Below, one piece after another: positions 38,082 through 51,717 of a stretch of DNA of 64,000 nt. Where the stretch lies: the NCBI RefSeq assembly GCF_029227915.1, contig NC_079880.1:11063501-11127500 (forward strand), in the 5' to 3' direction. The notes beneath the pieces were generated by a model, which was not told where the DNA came from, made no database searches, and was given only the letters and a program-made list of their open reading frames with translations. Numbering within the stretch: the stretch's first letter is position 1; each line of letters opens with the position of its first letter. Position numbers and translations under genes: made by a program. This DNA is from Hydractinia symbiolongicarpus. Taxonomy: Eukaryota; Cnidaria; Hydrozoa; Anthoathecata; Hydractiniidae.

Positions 38082-40364
38082 ACATATACCTCTCAGAAGG
38101 CTATTATGGGGAAGACACTGACAACTGACATGTCGTAATATTAACTACCAGACAATTTTACGCATGTAGAAAAGGTTTTTCCTACCGTAAGTACTAGAAG
38201 TTTAAGCGTACCTAGCTACTGTTACATTAAAGATAATTAATTATGATGAGATCAAAAAAAGCTCAGAAATACTTTCAATTATGGACACGCTATAAAAGAG
38301 CATGTTGATTGTAAAAAGTGCAGTGGAGAAAAAAAAATAAAAAGAGATTTCGACAAAGGTTGAGAACGAGATTAGCGTTGAAATGTTGGGACAAAAGTGC
38401 AGTTCCCGAAATTCCGTTTAAATTTTTTTTACCATAAAATAATTTTCAAATAAATGTTGCCTTTACGTTAGCTTTTCGTATTATTGGCAGCGATAGAACA
38501 GCTGCTGCGAAATTGCTTTCGATCATAAACCTCGAAACTCCTGTGTGTTGCTCTTTCTTTTACGTTTTCTAAATCCACATTTGCAATACTTGGTGGTCGA
38601 CAAGGGCAATTCAAAAAAATCAAATTCAGAAAAAAATCTTCAAATCGAAAAAAAAATATTCAAATCAAGAAAACAAAAACAAATCAAGAATATTCAAATC
38701 AAGAAAAAAAAGAAGATGATTTACAAGGAGGTAACCAGGTACCGTAAAGATGAACTCAACATTTTTGGTCTTTGGTAACAAAATAGAGGTTTTATTGCTC
38801 TAAAGAAAATGCCTCTAGAAGCATAATTCTCCCTTTTTTTCAAGGAAATAATAATAAAGAGACGTGCTAACGTACAAAAAAAACAGAAAAAAATTTGTTC
38901 ACAAATTTTTAAATAAAAAACGAATGAGGCGCTTCTGTAAAAAAATATGGCCAGGCATTGCTGCTATGGTAATGCTGAACTGATTAAAACATCTTGCGCA
39001 ATAAAATAATAAAATAGTGGGGAGTTTAAGTGAAAAACAAAAATAAATTCGCGAAACTAAAATGTCTGATGTAAAAAAAAAAAAAAAAAACAGGAAGAGA
39101 ATAGGAGTAACTACATCGCAATGCATATAGACCTAGTCTTTCCAGACAAAACTTTGAAGACAGAGGCTTATATTTGCTCCACTTAATCTGTAAAGCGTAT
39201 ATCTATTCAAGAGGTATTGGTTTAGCTATTGTCTCAAATAGGACAATGGCTGTGCTTTGTAGTTCGTATTTTGTATTTAAATTTGTAATTTGTTGCCACG
39301 TTATTTTTAGAAAGAAGGCGTTGATTCACAAAAGCAACTTCAGTCAGTTACCAAGTACTGGGAGAAGCCAAAAATAAAAAAAAAGTTCCTAATATTACAC
39401 AGGTAAATGTAAAAAAGATGGTTTGGAGTTCATGGTGGCCATGTTTTAACAGCCATGATATAAATAAATGCCATCAATATCATGGTGGAGTGAATGAATT
39501 GTACAGAATTGTGCACAAGCTGAAAATGCTATGGAGTAATTAAATCGTAGGCTATTTAACATTCTTGCCGATAGAGAATCAAATCAAGAAAGACGCAACA
39601 AACTATATAAAAAAGTTGCTTGTTTTTAAAATAGGTATTAAAAGCTTTACAATTATCTTCGCCAAACAAAAACTACAATGTTCTTCTGTTGCTGAATCAG
39701 TTTAAAAAGCCAAATAAAGTCTTCACGTTTTTTTCCCTTTTTTTCCCTATCTCCCCTCACATATAGTATTTTAGTAAACTGACAATTGATGTGGCGAAAA
39801 TAGGTAGTAGTTGTTCCACGAGCCTTGTGCTTAAGGTCTTGTAGGTGTACAAATTGATACTGTAATATACATCAGCTACCGTATATGTAAGTATATCGGT
39901 TATTTTGGGTTTTACCGCAGCTATTAATCTAAATAATCAAATAACGCCAATATTATAATGCCTGACTTTGGAATATTTTTATGTCTAAACAGAGTCATGC
40001 AAAGTTCGTCGATATTACACTGCCTTATATATGGTTGTTATTCCTACCTAAAGTAGACCAAATTTATCAAGAGTAAAATGCCTTGCTTTGAGTGATCTTA
40101 TTCTTAAACTTAGACAGTTCAAAATCTACTTTTAGCAGTTTTAATTCTCATCACAGTCAGGCCAAATGTATCGCACCGCTTTGGTATCTATATATGCCAT
40201 ATTTCAAACAATCTTTAGCTCAAATAGATAGATCTGTATCTATTCAAGAAATTTTAAAGAGGAGTTATTTCCGTGAAGGGAACACGATCAAAGAAAAATT
40301 AAATTAAAACAAATTTAGGCAACAAATTTGAGAGACACACAAAAGTAGTAAAACTTTACTGTCA

Positions 40365-41569
40365 ATTACACTTTCTTGTTATTGTCGGATAAATATAAAT
40401 GGCACAAGGACGATTTCACCTTGGATGGAATGTGGAGAATTATAGACATTTGCTGTGCAAAAAATGTGGATAGAATTTATGACATGCAGAAAAGACAAAA
40501 TGTTCTGTCAAACATAAAATATGTTCATTTTTTTTGACAGAAGACAATTACTATATGCAGGGAAAAAAGTAATTGATTCGTAAGAGGAGGACGTGTTTTC
40601 AAGTGGTTAAGAGAAACTGGTTAAATTGTGATTTTCAACGGAGAACATCGAGAGAAGAAGGCTATATTCCTTAATAATGGTACACAGAAGTTATTTTCCG
40701 CAAATATTAACGAAGTGAAATGGGCTAACAACGAAGATCTCGCGTCAAAATACTTATGATTTAAAACTTTCTTGAATCATTTCATGTAAACATATTTCTT
40801 ATGAGAACATGGTTCAAACGTGTGATTTATGCAAAAGGCAATTTGAAAGTCTCCGAGGACTGAACATACACCGTGGCTCATGTAAAAGGAAAGAGTTAAT
40901 GTACATAAGACGTGTTAATGGATTGCTTAACGACTCTTATAACACAAATGATGATGAGGAAATAGAAACCACCACTGCTCTGCTAGAAGCCGACGTTTTA
41001 CACATCAGACACGAAGACGTTATTCAACCATATCTACCCTTATATACACCGGAAAACCTAGCACGGGATGTTAATTTAAACGGTATACCAGCAGACGTTT
41101 ATGAAACTCAGCTAAATAACGCATACAACGAGATCATTAAATGGCGTAAAAATCTTTTCATGCTCCCGTCTGGAAAAGCTGGGAAGGTTTTCATACGCGA
41201 ATTGTCCTATTGGCTAGACCAATTTAACAGAGACACGAAGTTAAAACCCGTTTCCATTAAAACGTTCATGGTCTTGCCTAGTCTGCTTCTTCAATATTTC
41301 TTTCCATATTTATTTTTGTTGTTTGTTTGTTCTAATAGCTGGCACACTTTAGGCATCAAGTCCCCAACAGTCCTCTCTTTTTCGTTCTCGCAGCTATCTC
41401 CTTCTCGAATCTTTTTAGTCTACATCATCTTCACGAAAAATTTTTAACTCGTTTTTATATAATATATAAATAATTTTATTACTTTTATTTTTTTACATGA
41501 CGTTTGTTAACATTTTTGTACATTTATTGAGCTGAAATATAACCGTTATTATTTGTATTACACTTTCTT
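40365..41569 (+). mobile_element. 1192-bp segment present only in unit A, with 13-bp direct repeats
   Basis: ATTACACTTTCTT occurs at 40365-40377 and 41557-41569, and once at the matching site in unit B (about 51946). This is either an insertion with a 13-bp target-site duplication or a deletion in B between short direct repeats. The segment contains the LINE-type frame at 40809. No poly(A) end was found to settle the direction. Confidence 0.65.
40809..41447 (+). pseudogene. Truncated N-terminal part of a LINE-type polyprotein (zinc finger)
   Basis: The 212-codon frame starts with a C2HC-type finger (CDLCKRQFESLRGLNIHRGS then C). It then has a conserved retroelement block: YNEIIKWRKNLFMLPSGKAG, FIRELSYWLDQFN and IKTFMVLPSLLLQ. 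From about residue 158 it loses resemblance and becomes a hydrophobic chance tail, so the element is cut near 41275 and the reverse transcriptase is missing. In cnidarians this N-terminal layout usually stands before a reverse transcriptase (from memory). The first ATG at 40809 is the natural start. A domesticated gene is possible but not supported. Confidence 0.6.
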
Positions 41570-42321
41570 TCCTCCTTTGGAATTTGTTATATAGGAGCTT
41601 TAGAACACTCAATGGCGTTTTGATGCAATAAGGCCAAGGTTGATTAACAATGAAGAGAAGCTACTCTTGAATATAATATACACGTATGATATTCGCCCGT
41701 CATGATCGGAGGTCTGATCGGAGTGAAACATTCTCTATTTGGAATGAACAAACCGACGTGCAATGATATAAACAATGTTAAAAGTAACTCACAGCAGCAG
41801 AATTGTGAATCCGGAAAACTTTATTGGGCTAGGGTTAAAAGTGCTATAGTCAATCCTGTTGCTATACTTCTTGCTTGGTCTTGACAGACTAATAAGTGTT
41901 TTAAATTTTTGTTTTATATTGTTTATTGCTCTACATAAAGTAAATTTAATAATACCTGACATTAAGTAGCCGCCCTACTTTACGATATTAACATTATTAT
42001 TCGAAAATGTATACAGAGTAGTTGCTCCACACTGCATTTAATCTCAATTTTATGTATCACTGTAACTCAAAGGACATACATACATAATTATTGCCTACGC
42101 AGTTTCCCTCAAATACCACTCTCAACAGTGATAATGGCACTTTCTAAACACACAGCGAAACTTCAATCACTCATGAGCACAGCGTTACAAATTATCCTTT
42201 CGTGTTTCCGTATTCTTTTTGCAGAGTAAAGGAAATAAATATGGTAAATAAAAGCATATTACAACAAGCAAAAAACAATATACAGTAAGAATAGTAACAT
42301 CTAAAAGTCAAGTAGAAATGT

Positions 42322-43821
42322 TTACCAAAATGTATAATACGAAACCTTACAATCCAATAAGGCATGATGCGTATTGTTGTTAATTTTCAACGCAGTTACC
42401 ATCTGTTTAGCCGCAATATAACCAAACTCATGGCCAACATACACGATGCAAAATCCCACGGCAAAAAGCATGAACAAAGTTTTCTCTTTCCATGTGCAAT
42501 CCCATAAGGATACTAATGGCAAGTTCATTTGTCTTGTCAAAATATATAAAGCAGATACAGCGAAAAAAAACTCTATGGCTAAACCTGCACCAACGCGTTG
42601 TAAATATTCCGTAATATTATCTTTAAAAAAGTTAGTACTACCAGGAACAAGGTATGGCAAACGATAAATCAGAACAATAATTTCTATAATCGTCAGTGTT
42701 ACTACAGCACTAACAATCTCACCAAGAAAACCGATAAGCAATATGTCTGATGTAAGCCTTCGTGTAGCAGGTGTTATATGGTGCGAAAATTTAACTTTAG
42801 CGCATCTCTTTGTCATCCACATCAGGAAGTTGTTAGCCAATAACAAACTTACTCTTTCTACGAAGCCTATCACTGATTGGGCAAAACTCATTAATATATA
42901 GCCATTAGTGTCTTTGATATTGGCTTGATAAAAACGATACTCCGTTCTAGTCACTATGTCAACAAATGCTGATAACAAATAAAGTTTGGACGGTGGCACA
43001 AAGTCTGTAGTACGTTGACTTACTAAGCGGCAAATTGTACGAAACACAAAGGAAGGGACCATTATAACGCCAATTAAAATGTAATGTTTATGTTCGTTTA
43101 ACTCAAAACACAGTGGAGCAATAAACTTATTTACAAGTGAAATTATTAAAGCAACAAATATGTGCTGCATAATAAGAGAAAGAAAGAGCTTGAGCCGTTT
43201 TGCAAATCTGTCTCTGTATTTACAAGTGACTACCCAACAGGTGATAAAATTGTTCACATAGCCAAATATAAATAGCACATAACAGTGTTGTTCTTTACAA
43301 GGATACCATCCAGTACTGAATAAGCAAACACGATACAACGTATCGAAGCAGGCCATCACTATGTGATGACTTAGAACGTTCAGCTCTAGAAGTGTCTTCC
43401 ACGACAGGAGAAACGTAAGATAGATTGGCAGTGAAAGTTGCAACATCTGCGCTGTTGCGCAGTCGTAGACCAAACGTAAGATTTGAACTCTTTTTCCTAA
43501 GCTTTTGTTGCTTGCACATGGATTTAATGATGGACTAAAGATGCAGGCAAGTAAAACAACTAATAAGCCAGATAGAATGATACATGCAACTATGCGAAAG
43601 CATTGGAAAAACCGATATATCTTCGTTGGCTTGTGATCATCGATACTAGAGTCATCATACGATATCAAGTTCTCCCTCATCTCACTTAATTCGTGCTCCC
43701 CATTTTGCACGATAATATAGTCATTACGTTGTAATTGCTTTAAAAAATTTAGAACGCCGGTAAAACATTTTCCAAACAGAATACCAAAAATAGATAAAAA
43801 TTCAGTTATTATAAAAAACAT
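42322..43821 (-). CDS. Polytopic membrane protein of unknown family, copy A
   Basis: An intronless frame of 499 residues with an N-terminal hydrophobic segment, an acidic linker (about 45-65, LSEMRENLISYDDSSIDD), then eight to nine membrane-spanning stretches from about residue 75 to 475. Notable soluble bits are an extracellular-type loop SPSLNPCASN, the charged KYRDRFAKRLK, and FVPPSKLYLLSAFVDIVTRT in the middle. I do not recognise the family. Overall shape and length would suit a transporter or receptor, but no signature is visible. The protein differs from copy B at three residues plus one Gln codon. About ten of 13 base differences are silent, so it looks selected for protein sequence. 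A single-exon gene among intron-rich neighbours may be an old retrocopy. Confidence 0.75.
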   Translation of the reverse strand: MFFIITEFLSIFGILFGKCFTGVLNFLKQLQRNDYIIVQNGEHELSEMRENLISYDDSSIDDHKPTKIYRFFQCFRIVACIILSGLLVVLLACIFSPSLNPCASNKSLGKRVQILRLVYDCATAQMLQLSLPIYLTFLLSWKTLLELNVLSHHIVMACFDTLYRVCLFSTGWYPCKEQHCYVLFIFGYVNNFITCWVVTCKYRDRFAKRLKLFLSLIMQHIFVALIISLVNKFIAPLCFELNEHKHYILIGVIMVPSFVFRTICRLVSQRTTDFVPPSKLYLLSAFVDIVTRTEYRFYQANIKDTNGYILMSFAQSVIGFVERVSLLLANNFLMWMTKRCAKVKFSHHITPATRRLTSDILLIGFLGEIVSAVVTLTIIEIIVLIYRLPYLVPGSTNFFKDNITEYLQRVGAGLAIEFFFAVSALYILTRQMNLPLVSLWDCTWKEKTLFMLFAVGFCIVYVGHEFGYIAAKQMVTALKINNNTHHALLDCKVSYYTFW

Positions 43822-46800
43822 GTCTAAAGATTCTCTGTCTGTCTTCTTACAAAATTAATCATGAAAACAAAAATATAGAAAGTTTCGAAAGTCTTAGCAA
43901 AATGGATTTTATTTACTTTAATGTTTACACTACTAGCTGCTATGTAAAAGAAAGCTAAAGAGGATTACTTGCTAATTACTTATAAGGATTACTTGCTAAT
44001 TACTTTCTCTAACATTCTTCTATATTCCTAAATAAAAGTCTAAATTGTCGTTTTTTTGATAGACAAACTGACAAAGCTGAACAAGATGAGTCATCGAGGC
44101 TGCTTATAGCCATGTGAAAGTAAAGAGGATTAACGCCGCCCCTTGTTTATCATGATGCGACAGTTGTTCTTTCAAAGCTGATGCATATTCACGCCTTGTT
44201 TTCCAAAGCAATAATTAGCCCAAATATAAGCCTTGACCCCAGGGCTGGTGTTCTTTTTTATATCGGAAAACCATGGGGTCGAGGATGCACCAACACATAA
44301 AGTGCACAATGAAAGGATACACAGTGCGTTTAATCTGATCACGTGTGCATATCCTACCTTTGCAAGCTTCTATGCCAGATTAAAATCTGCAAGTAACATG
44401 CACGTTCGATTTTGTTTCTAGTGTTTTTTTTTAAAAAGCAGCAGACAGTCAACAATTATTAGAATCCGGAAAGAATGACACAAAACATTTCCGGTTAAGT
44501 TTTTTAAAGAATTATTTTATACAGCATTATTATATACAGTCAAATATGGCTGAATTTCTTGCTACATTTTACCTCACTATAAATTAGATTACATTTATAC
44601 TGTTTTGTATGCACAAACAGTATAAATATAGCTTTCAAAATATTTAAAATGCAGTTTGTGAAGCAATTAATATAAAACTTTATATTTATTTAAAAAAGTG
44701 ATTAAAAAATCTCAGTCAAAAATAAGAGTTTAGGACAATTAACATTTTGTTCAAGCGTATGCATAAAAAAATGTAAAAGGCTTACATACATTAAGAACTA
44801 AAATTTCGGCTAATAAACTCCCGGACACAATTTTTTATTTCAGCGGAGTTTTTATTAATTTTCTAATTGCCCTATATATAATTTTTATGCACTGGTCCTT
44901 TTTTAAAAAATTAGAAAAACCAAAATTTTCGGAAAACAGAACTTTCGGCAGACACAAACTTCGGACGGTACAATTTTCGGACAAAAAGAAATCCGAAAGT
45001 TTTTCCGTTTAAAAATTTAGGTTTTTACTGCATATCAAACAACATAAAAATATAAAAAATCAGGCCAACGGTTACCATAATGGCAGACCTGCAGCTTTAA
45101 CATTTTAAAATCAAATCTATAGGTTGAAATATTTTAAGGCATAATCCATAAAATCTGCTAATAAAATACTAATATATGCATCAGTTCATGTTAACGGTAA
45201 CACGTTTTTCTGCAACTTTAAGCCAAAAAACCTTGTGGTTTACTGGTCGTAAAGTATCAGAAGGAATTTTCCTTTAATCATTTACAAGTATGTCCTTTAT
45301 TTTTCCAGTTAGGATCTCCATCAAACTTGTCTTTTTTGCCCTAAAAAATATAATTGGTCAAATAAGGAATCCAAAAATGAAGTTATAGTATAAGGAATAA
45401 TCAGTCACATGCCTGTAAAATCGTTCATCTTATACTCCCTTGTACGCTTTGCTTTCGATTTACCCCTTTCCTGAGTGTACAGATCACGCCTTCCCAAAAA
45501 TTAATTATAACATGTTACTTGAAAAATAGACAATTGGTAACTACGGCAGGTGTGAGGTGTTAAAGTTGAAATAAGCAACACATTTTTTGCAGACAAGATA
45601 CACAAAAACACTGCATTTTCTTTACAGCGTAGATATGTACGCCCTTTGAAGACCCCATTCCCCTTGTACACTTTGATACACTTTTCGACCACCTCTCCAC
45701 CTCCTCTTTCTTTGAGCATGCTAGCTACACTACTTTTTGTGAATGACACCATAAACCTCTTGTTGTTATAAAGCTAAATTCACTGTGAAAAATTTACCAG
45801 CACAAATGGACGTTGTTTGTCATGGGTGGGTGCGTGGTTTCGTGAAGAAAGTTAGGAACAACTTTAGAATTTATTCAGAAAAATCTTGGTTATCATATAA
45901 ACGCTGCAACGCAGATATCCACTTTAAAAAGAATGAAAATCTCCGGGAATCATATAAAAGCTGAAACGCAGATAGCTACTCACGTTTAAAAGAACGAATT
46001 TTCACATGTACTCGGTGAGTGAGTGCGTATCTGGGCTGCAGATTTTAGTCTAATAAATTTTATGTGCACATTTTCTAAAGTTTAACCGAACGTCAGTTAA
46101 ACATTTTGAAAAATTCTAGCGCTCTCTCTTTTCAAAATGCAAACTTATATTATATGAACATTTTTTTGCACAGCTGAAATTGAGAGGTGACTACTTTACA
46201 GGACTTTACGGAACTTCACAAAAAGAAAAAAAAAAGAAAATCTGGATAGTTTGCAGCTACTAACTTGGATAGTTTGCAGCTACTTATATTACATAGACAT
46301 ATACCTAGCTGCAGGGTGTGGCTAGGCTTAGCAGTGTTTAATTAATGAGGCCAGTATGGAAGTTGATCTAGCTAGCCATTAACATCATCAACAAAGTATT
46401 TTTCACAGCTAGCTATGTAATGCAAGATTGTATAAAGTTGTCATCAGTAAAATATTCTTCCAGATCACTGTCATCATCATTGCATCAGTGTCAGTTACGC
46501 AGTGATACTCACTCAAACCTTTGTATGTTCACCGCCATGACAGATTGATATCACAAACCCAGTTTTTAAGTACAGTTCAAAATTAATTATTCTGAAGTTC
46601 TATTCGTTTATTTTAAAGTTTTTAAAGCTTTTTTTTAAAGCTATTTCGAAGCTGTGCTACTTCAACGCTGTACTACTTAAGTGGTTTGTTTACACGAAAT
46701 CAAGTAGCACAGCACTAAACGCAAGACTTCGCTTAGCAAAAAATCCTTTTTATTCACGCCTGGCGGACTAAAAGACCGCTCCTTATGGGGCGGCAATTAA

Positions 46801-47069
46801 TATACTAAAACACTTAGAATTTTAGCATGATGTATGTTTTGTACTCTGTGCATTTTTCACCTCCTGTTGGGGCAACATTATAAAACTCAAAGTTGCCATT
46901 AGTTAGTTTACTTGTACTGCTGCCTAAAGAAATTATTTTTTAAAAAATATAAAAGCAAAAAGGTTGTGATGTTTTATTTTATAAGGATCAAGGTAAGCAA
47001 CAGAGGAGAGGTAGTAACATTCACAAATATTGTAGCACTTACTGTTTCGAAAAATATCAACCTACATTT

Positions 47070-48136
47070 CAGGGTAGCCATCAAGATTTTCAAATGAAAT
47101 TCCAGGAGTTTTCTAGGAATTTGGAACATATTTAGGCATTTTTCCAGGACAAAATCAAATTTTTCCAGAATATTTTTGCTCTCAAAAAAACATTTTTTCA
47201 TTAGAACTGATTTTGATAACACATTTCTACGTAAATGAAAAAGGTTTGCAATACAGCAAGCTGCACTGAAGTATCTTGTCTACAGGGACGGTGGTTGTCA
47301 AAACTGGGATTAGACTCCCAGAAGAAGGTGCTGAATACACTTTCTTGATTCTTACAAGCATGAGTACTGTCCAACTTGGACCTAAAACTATTTTTTAAGA
47401 AAATCGTAAAGAGAAAAAACAATCCTTCTATCACAAACAATACGACACAAGCAGAGCTAGCAACATAAACGGACTATAAGTCGAACAAATGAAACAAAAT
47501 TGATGGGACAAACAAAAATATGAACCAATGTTGAATGTTATGTTTTTAGCAGCAACGATAAAAATTCTCTAACAAAGAAGTTACCATTTATTCTTTTAGC
47601 ACAGTAAACGTCATCATAATCAAAGTCAAATTTTTGTCATTTAGGTGCTCAAACAAAACAAAATAATGAACATAACACAACTAAGTATTGTCTATATAAA
47701 TCATATTATATATTATAGCTTTTTGTGCTCTTCTTCAAGTGTTTCTATTTGTTTACACACTACTTCCAGCTCCTTTTCTTTTGCTTTTATGCTGTATACA
47801 AAGGAAGCTGCCTTTGTGACACAAACCATGTTTTTTTTTTTAGTCAATATGGTTTCACTTATCAATCCTTCTTATTCGATTCTATCGAATCGAGTAATGA
47901 GATTTCTAAGTTCTTGGCAGCTTGCAAAAAGTAAGATCATTTGAAAATATTGTACATATACAAAATGATTTGACATATTATATGTATTGTATATTCTACT
48001 AGTGAAATATGCCAGGAAAGTTATCAAAAACCTTGTTTTCAAGGATTGTTGACCATAAGGAGTGTTTTTCAAATCTACAAGGACACCCTTCCATTTTCCA
48101 GGAATTTCCAGGATTTTTCAGGTGTTGGCCACCCTG
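47070..48136. mobile_element. hAT-like non-autonomous element (unit B copy)
   Basis: Duplicate of 37008-38081, with ends CAGGGTAGCCATC and GTTGGCCACCCTG. The right end is closer to a perfect inverted repeat than in unit A. Confidence 0.55.
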
Positions 48137-48860
48137 CATATACCTCTCAGAAGTCTGCGTTGGGGAAGACACTGACAATTTTCATGTCGTAATATTAACT
48201 ACGAGACAATTTTACGCATGTAGAAAAGGTTTTTCCTAAGTACTAAGAGTCTAAGCGTACCTAGCTACTGTTACATTAAAGATAATTAATTATGATGACA
48301 TCGAAGAAAGCTCAGAAATACTTTCAATTATGGACACGCTATAAAAGAGCATGTTGATTGTAAAAAGTGCAGTGGAGAAAAAAAAAAATTAAAAGAGATT
48401 TCGACAAAGGTTGAGAACGAGATTAGCGTTGAAATGTTGGGACAAAAGTGCAGTTCCCGAAATTCCGTTTAAATTTTTTTTACCATAAAATAATTTTCAA
48501 ATAAATGTTGCCTTTACGTTAGCTTTTCGTATTATTGGCAGCGATAGAACAGCTGCTGCGAAATTGCTTTCGCTCATAAACCTCAGAACTCCTGTGTGTT
48601 GCTCTTTCTGTTAGAGTTTTCTAAATCCATATTTGCGATATTTGGTGGCCGACAAGGGCGATTCAAAAAAAATTCAAATTGAGAAAAAAATCTTCAAATC
48701 GACAAAAAAATTTAAAAAAAAAGATGATTTACAAAGAGGTAACCAGATACCGTAAAGATGAACTCAACATTTTTGGTCTTTGGAAACAAAATAGAGGTTT
48801 TACTGCTCTAAAGAAAATGCCTCTAGAAGCATAATTCTTCCTTGTTTTCAAGGAAATAAT

Positions 48861-50363
48861 TAAAAAGAATAAACAAAACAAAAACAACAACAACAACAAC
48901 ACAACAGTGAAAAGATGAACAGACTTTCAATCAAGGAAAGGTAGTTTTCAGCCCATATTTCTGAACCTACCCTGAATGTCTAGCTGGGTCACCTCGCAAA
49001 AGTCCGCGGACAGTCATCAGCAGAAACTAGACATCCCAATCTTTTTAAGTAAACTTCAACAGTTTTCTGTCTAACTTTGTTATTCTTTGTGTTGTTTGAC
49101 TCAGGCAGGTAGGTAGTGGAGTGGTCACTTTTCACAGACAAGATCAGGTGCGATCAAACCCCCTCCTAATATACTATTATTATTTTTTTTTGAATTGACT
49201 GGGGAAATAAGTGGAGTCGTGACTCTCCAAAGAGAAGACTGAGTGCAGTCAACCTCCTTTGCTGCTCATTCTAGTTTAAATACTCTTACGTCAGCTCTTC
49301 TTAAAACAAAACGTATGACTCGTGGCCGTTAATAAGGCAAAAATTACAGATCTATTGTTGCAGTGTGTCCTGTTAAGATTTTGGTCAAGGCTATGGTTGT
49401 TTAAAAGCGCATTTAAAGAAGAGTGAACCAATCTATAAACAAATTGCAAATCAAATATATTATTTTTCATTCAAGCCTGTCCTTGGGAAAAAATGCCGTG
49501 CAATACTATAGCTGATATCAATTTGAAAGCAGCTACAATAGGAAAACATACGAATAACGATCAAATGTTTAGTGGTTTAGAGGAATACGCATTTTTTTAT
49601 TCAGATGGTAAAGAAGTCAACTGTATTCCTCGTAGTTCTGTCAGATTTCATATAGATCTTTACAAAGAAAAATTGGGAAAGTGCTACTCACGAATAGTTT
49701 TTTTATTTAATATAAACTAGTAGAGATCAACATTAATACAACAAATCTCGAAATAAAATTGGCATTGTCAGGTGTTACGAAAGAATCAGTATATATATAT
49801 GAACGAAATGCCATTAATTGTCGTTTAGGTGAGCAACAGATACGCAAAATTTCTTCTGACAGTGTAGTTGTGTCATCACTAATGTTGGGATTTTCTAACT
49901 TCAGCTGCACAATCAGAACAAAACATGACTATGACCTCTAGCTCTTTGTATGCACATGTTGCCCTTGATGCTTTTAATTTAAATTTTCAATTTGAATACT
50001 TATATTCCGATTTTAATAATTTTTTCATGATGTTGAATATTATTTTGGATTGGGCACCATAACATATGTTTGCTTTTAATTTGTTTAGAAAGTGTATTTA
50101 CCTTAGATAATTACTTCTTTGTTATGCCAAATAAAATTCAGCACAGTAGATGTTCTTCAAACTTGGCATGGATATTTAATAAGTTGTCGGCTGTTATTCT
50201 AAACACTTTCCGCGCATCTTTGAATAGGCTGTTGTAATAAAATTCAAGTTACAAAAAAAACCCTCTACGTTTGAGAAGTTCGACAAAACTTTGCACACGT
50301 GCTCATTAATACCTGCTGCAAATAACTTTATCACATTGTACATAGATTTTAATTATTTAATGA
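48861..50363. other. About 1.5 kb present only in unit B
   Basis: It begins with an AAACAACAACAACAACA tract and ends at TTTAATGAAAGAGACG, where A-like sequence resumes. Plus frames at 49493-49720 (75 codons, starting MPCNTIADINLKAATIGKHT) and 49759-49941 (60 codons) read as protein-like but match nothing I know and have no visible splice links. It may be an inserted element or sequence deleted from A. Confidence 0.5.
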
Positions 50364-51717
50364 AAGAGACGTGCTAACGTACAAAAAAACAGAAAAAAAT
50401 TTGTTCACAAATTTTTAAATAAAAAACGAATGGCGCGCTTCTGTAAAAAAATGTGGCCAGGCATTGCTGCTATGGTAATGCTGAACTGATTACAACATCT
50501 TGCGAAATAAAATAATAAAATAGTGGGGAGTTTAAGTGAAAAACAAAAATAAATTCGCGAAACTAAAATGTCTGACGTAAAAAAACAAAAAAAACAAGAA
50601 GATAATAGGATTAACTACATCGCAATGCATATAGACCTAGTCTTTCCAGACAAAACCTTGAAGACAGAGGCTAATATTTGCTCCACTTAATCTGTAAAGC
50701 GTATATCTATTCAAGAGGTATCGGTTTAGCTATTGTCTCAAATAGGATAATGGCTGTGCTTCGTAGTTCGTATTTTGTATTTAAATTTGTAATTTGTTGC
50801 CACGTTATTTTTAGAAAGAAGGCGTTGATTCACAAAAGCAACTTCAGTCAGTTACCAAGTACTGCGAGAAGCCGAAAATAAAAAAAAATTCCTAAAATTC
50901 CACAGGTAAATGTAAAAAAGATGGTTTGGAGTTCATGGTGGCCATTATTTAAGCGCCATGATGTAAATAAATGCCATCAATATCATGGTGGAGTGAATGA
51001 ACTGTACAGAATTGTGCACAAGCTGAAAATGCTATGGAGTAATTAAATCGTAGGCTATTTAACATTCTTGCCGACAGAGGATCAAATCAAGAAAGACGCA
51101 ACATACTATACAAAAAGTTGCTTGTTTTTAAAATAGGTATTAAAAGCTTTACAATTATCTTCGCCAAACAAAAACTACAATGTTCTTCTGTTGCTGAATC
51201 AGTTTAAAAACCCAAATAAAGTGTTCAGGTTTTTTTCCTTTTTTTCCCTATCTCCCCTCACATATAGTATTTTAGTAAACTGACAATTGATGTGGCGAAA
51301 ATAGGTAGTAGTTGTTGCACGAGCCTTGTGCTTAATGTACTTGTAGGTGTACAAATTGATACTGTAATATACATCAGCTACCGTATATGTAAGTATATCG
51401 GTTATTTTGGGTTTTACCGCAGCTATTAATCTAAATAATCAAATAACGCCAATATTATTATGCCTGACTTTGGAATATTTTTATGTCTAAACAGAGTCAT
51501 GCAAAGTTCGTCGATATTACACTGCCTTATATATGGTTGTTATTCCTACCTAAAGTAGACCAAATTTATGAAGAGTAAAATGCCTTGCTTTGAGTGATCT
51601 TATTCTTAAACTTAGACAGTTCAAAATCTACTTTTGGCAGTTTTAATTCTCATCACAGTCAGGCCAAATGTATCGCACCGCTTTGGTATCTATATATGAC
51701 ATAGCTCAAATAGATAG

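Larger units (their letters stand above)
33550..43933 (+). repeat. Tandem segmental duplication, unit A (about 10.4 kb)
   Basis: Runs from TAGCTCCTATGTAAAA at 33550 to GTTTACACTAC at 43933 and is repeated directly after itself as unit B. The junction joins ACACTAC to TAGCTGCTATGTAAAA with no filler. Unit A has about 340 bp (about 33752-34092) and a 1192-bp segment (40365-41556) that unit B lacks. It contains a hAT-like element, a LINE-type frame and one membrane-protein gene. Confidence 0.9.
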
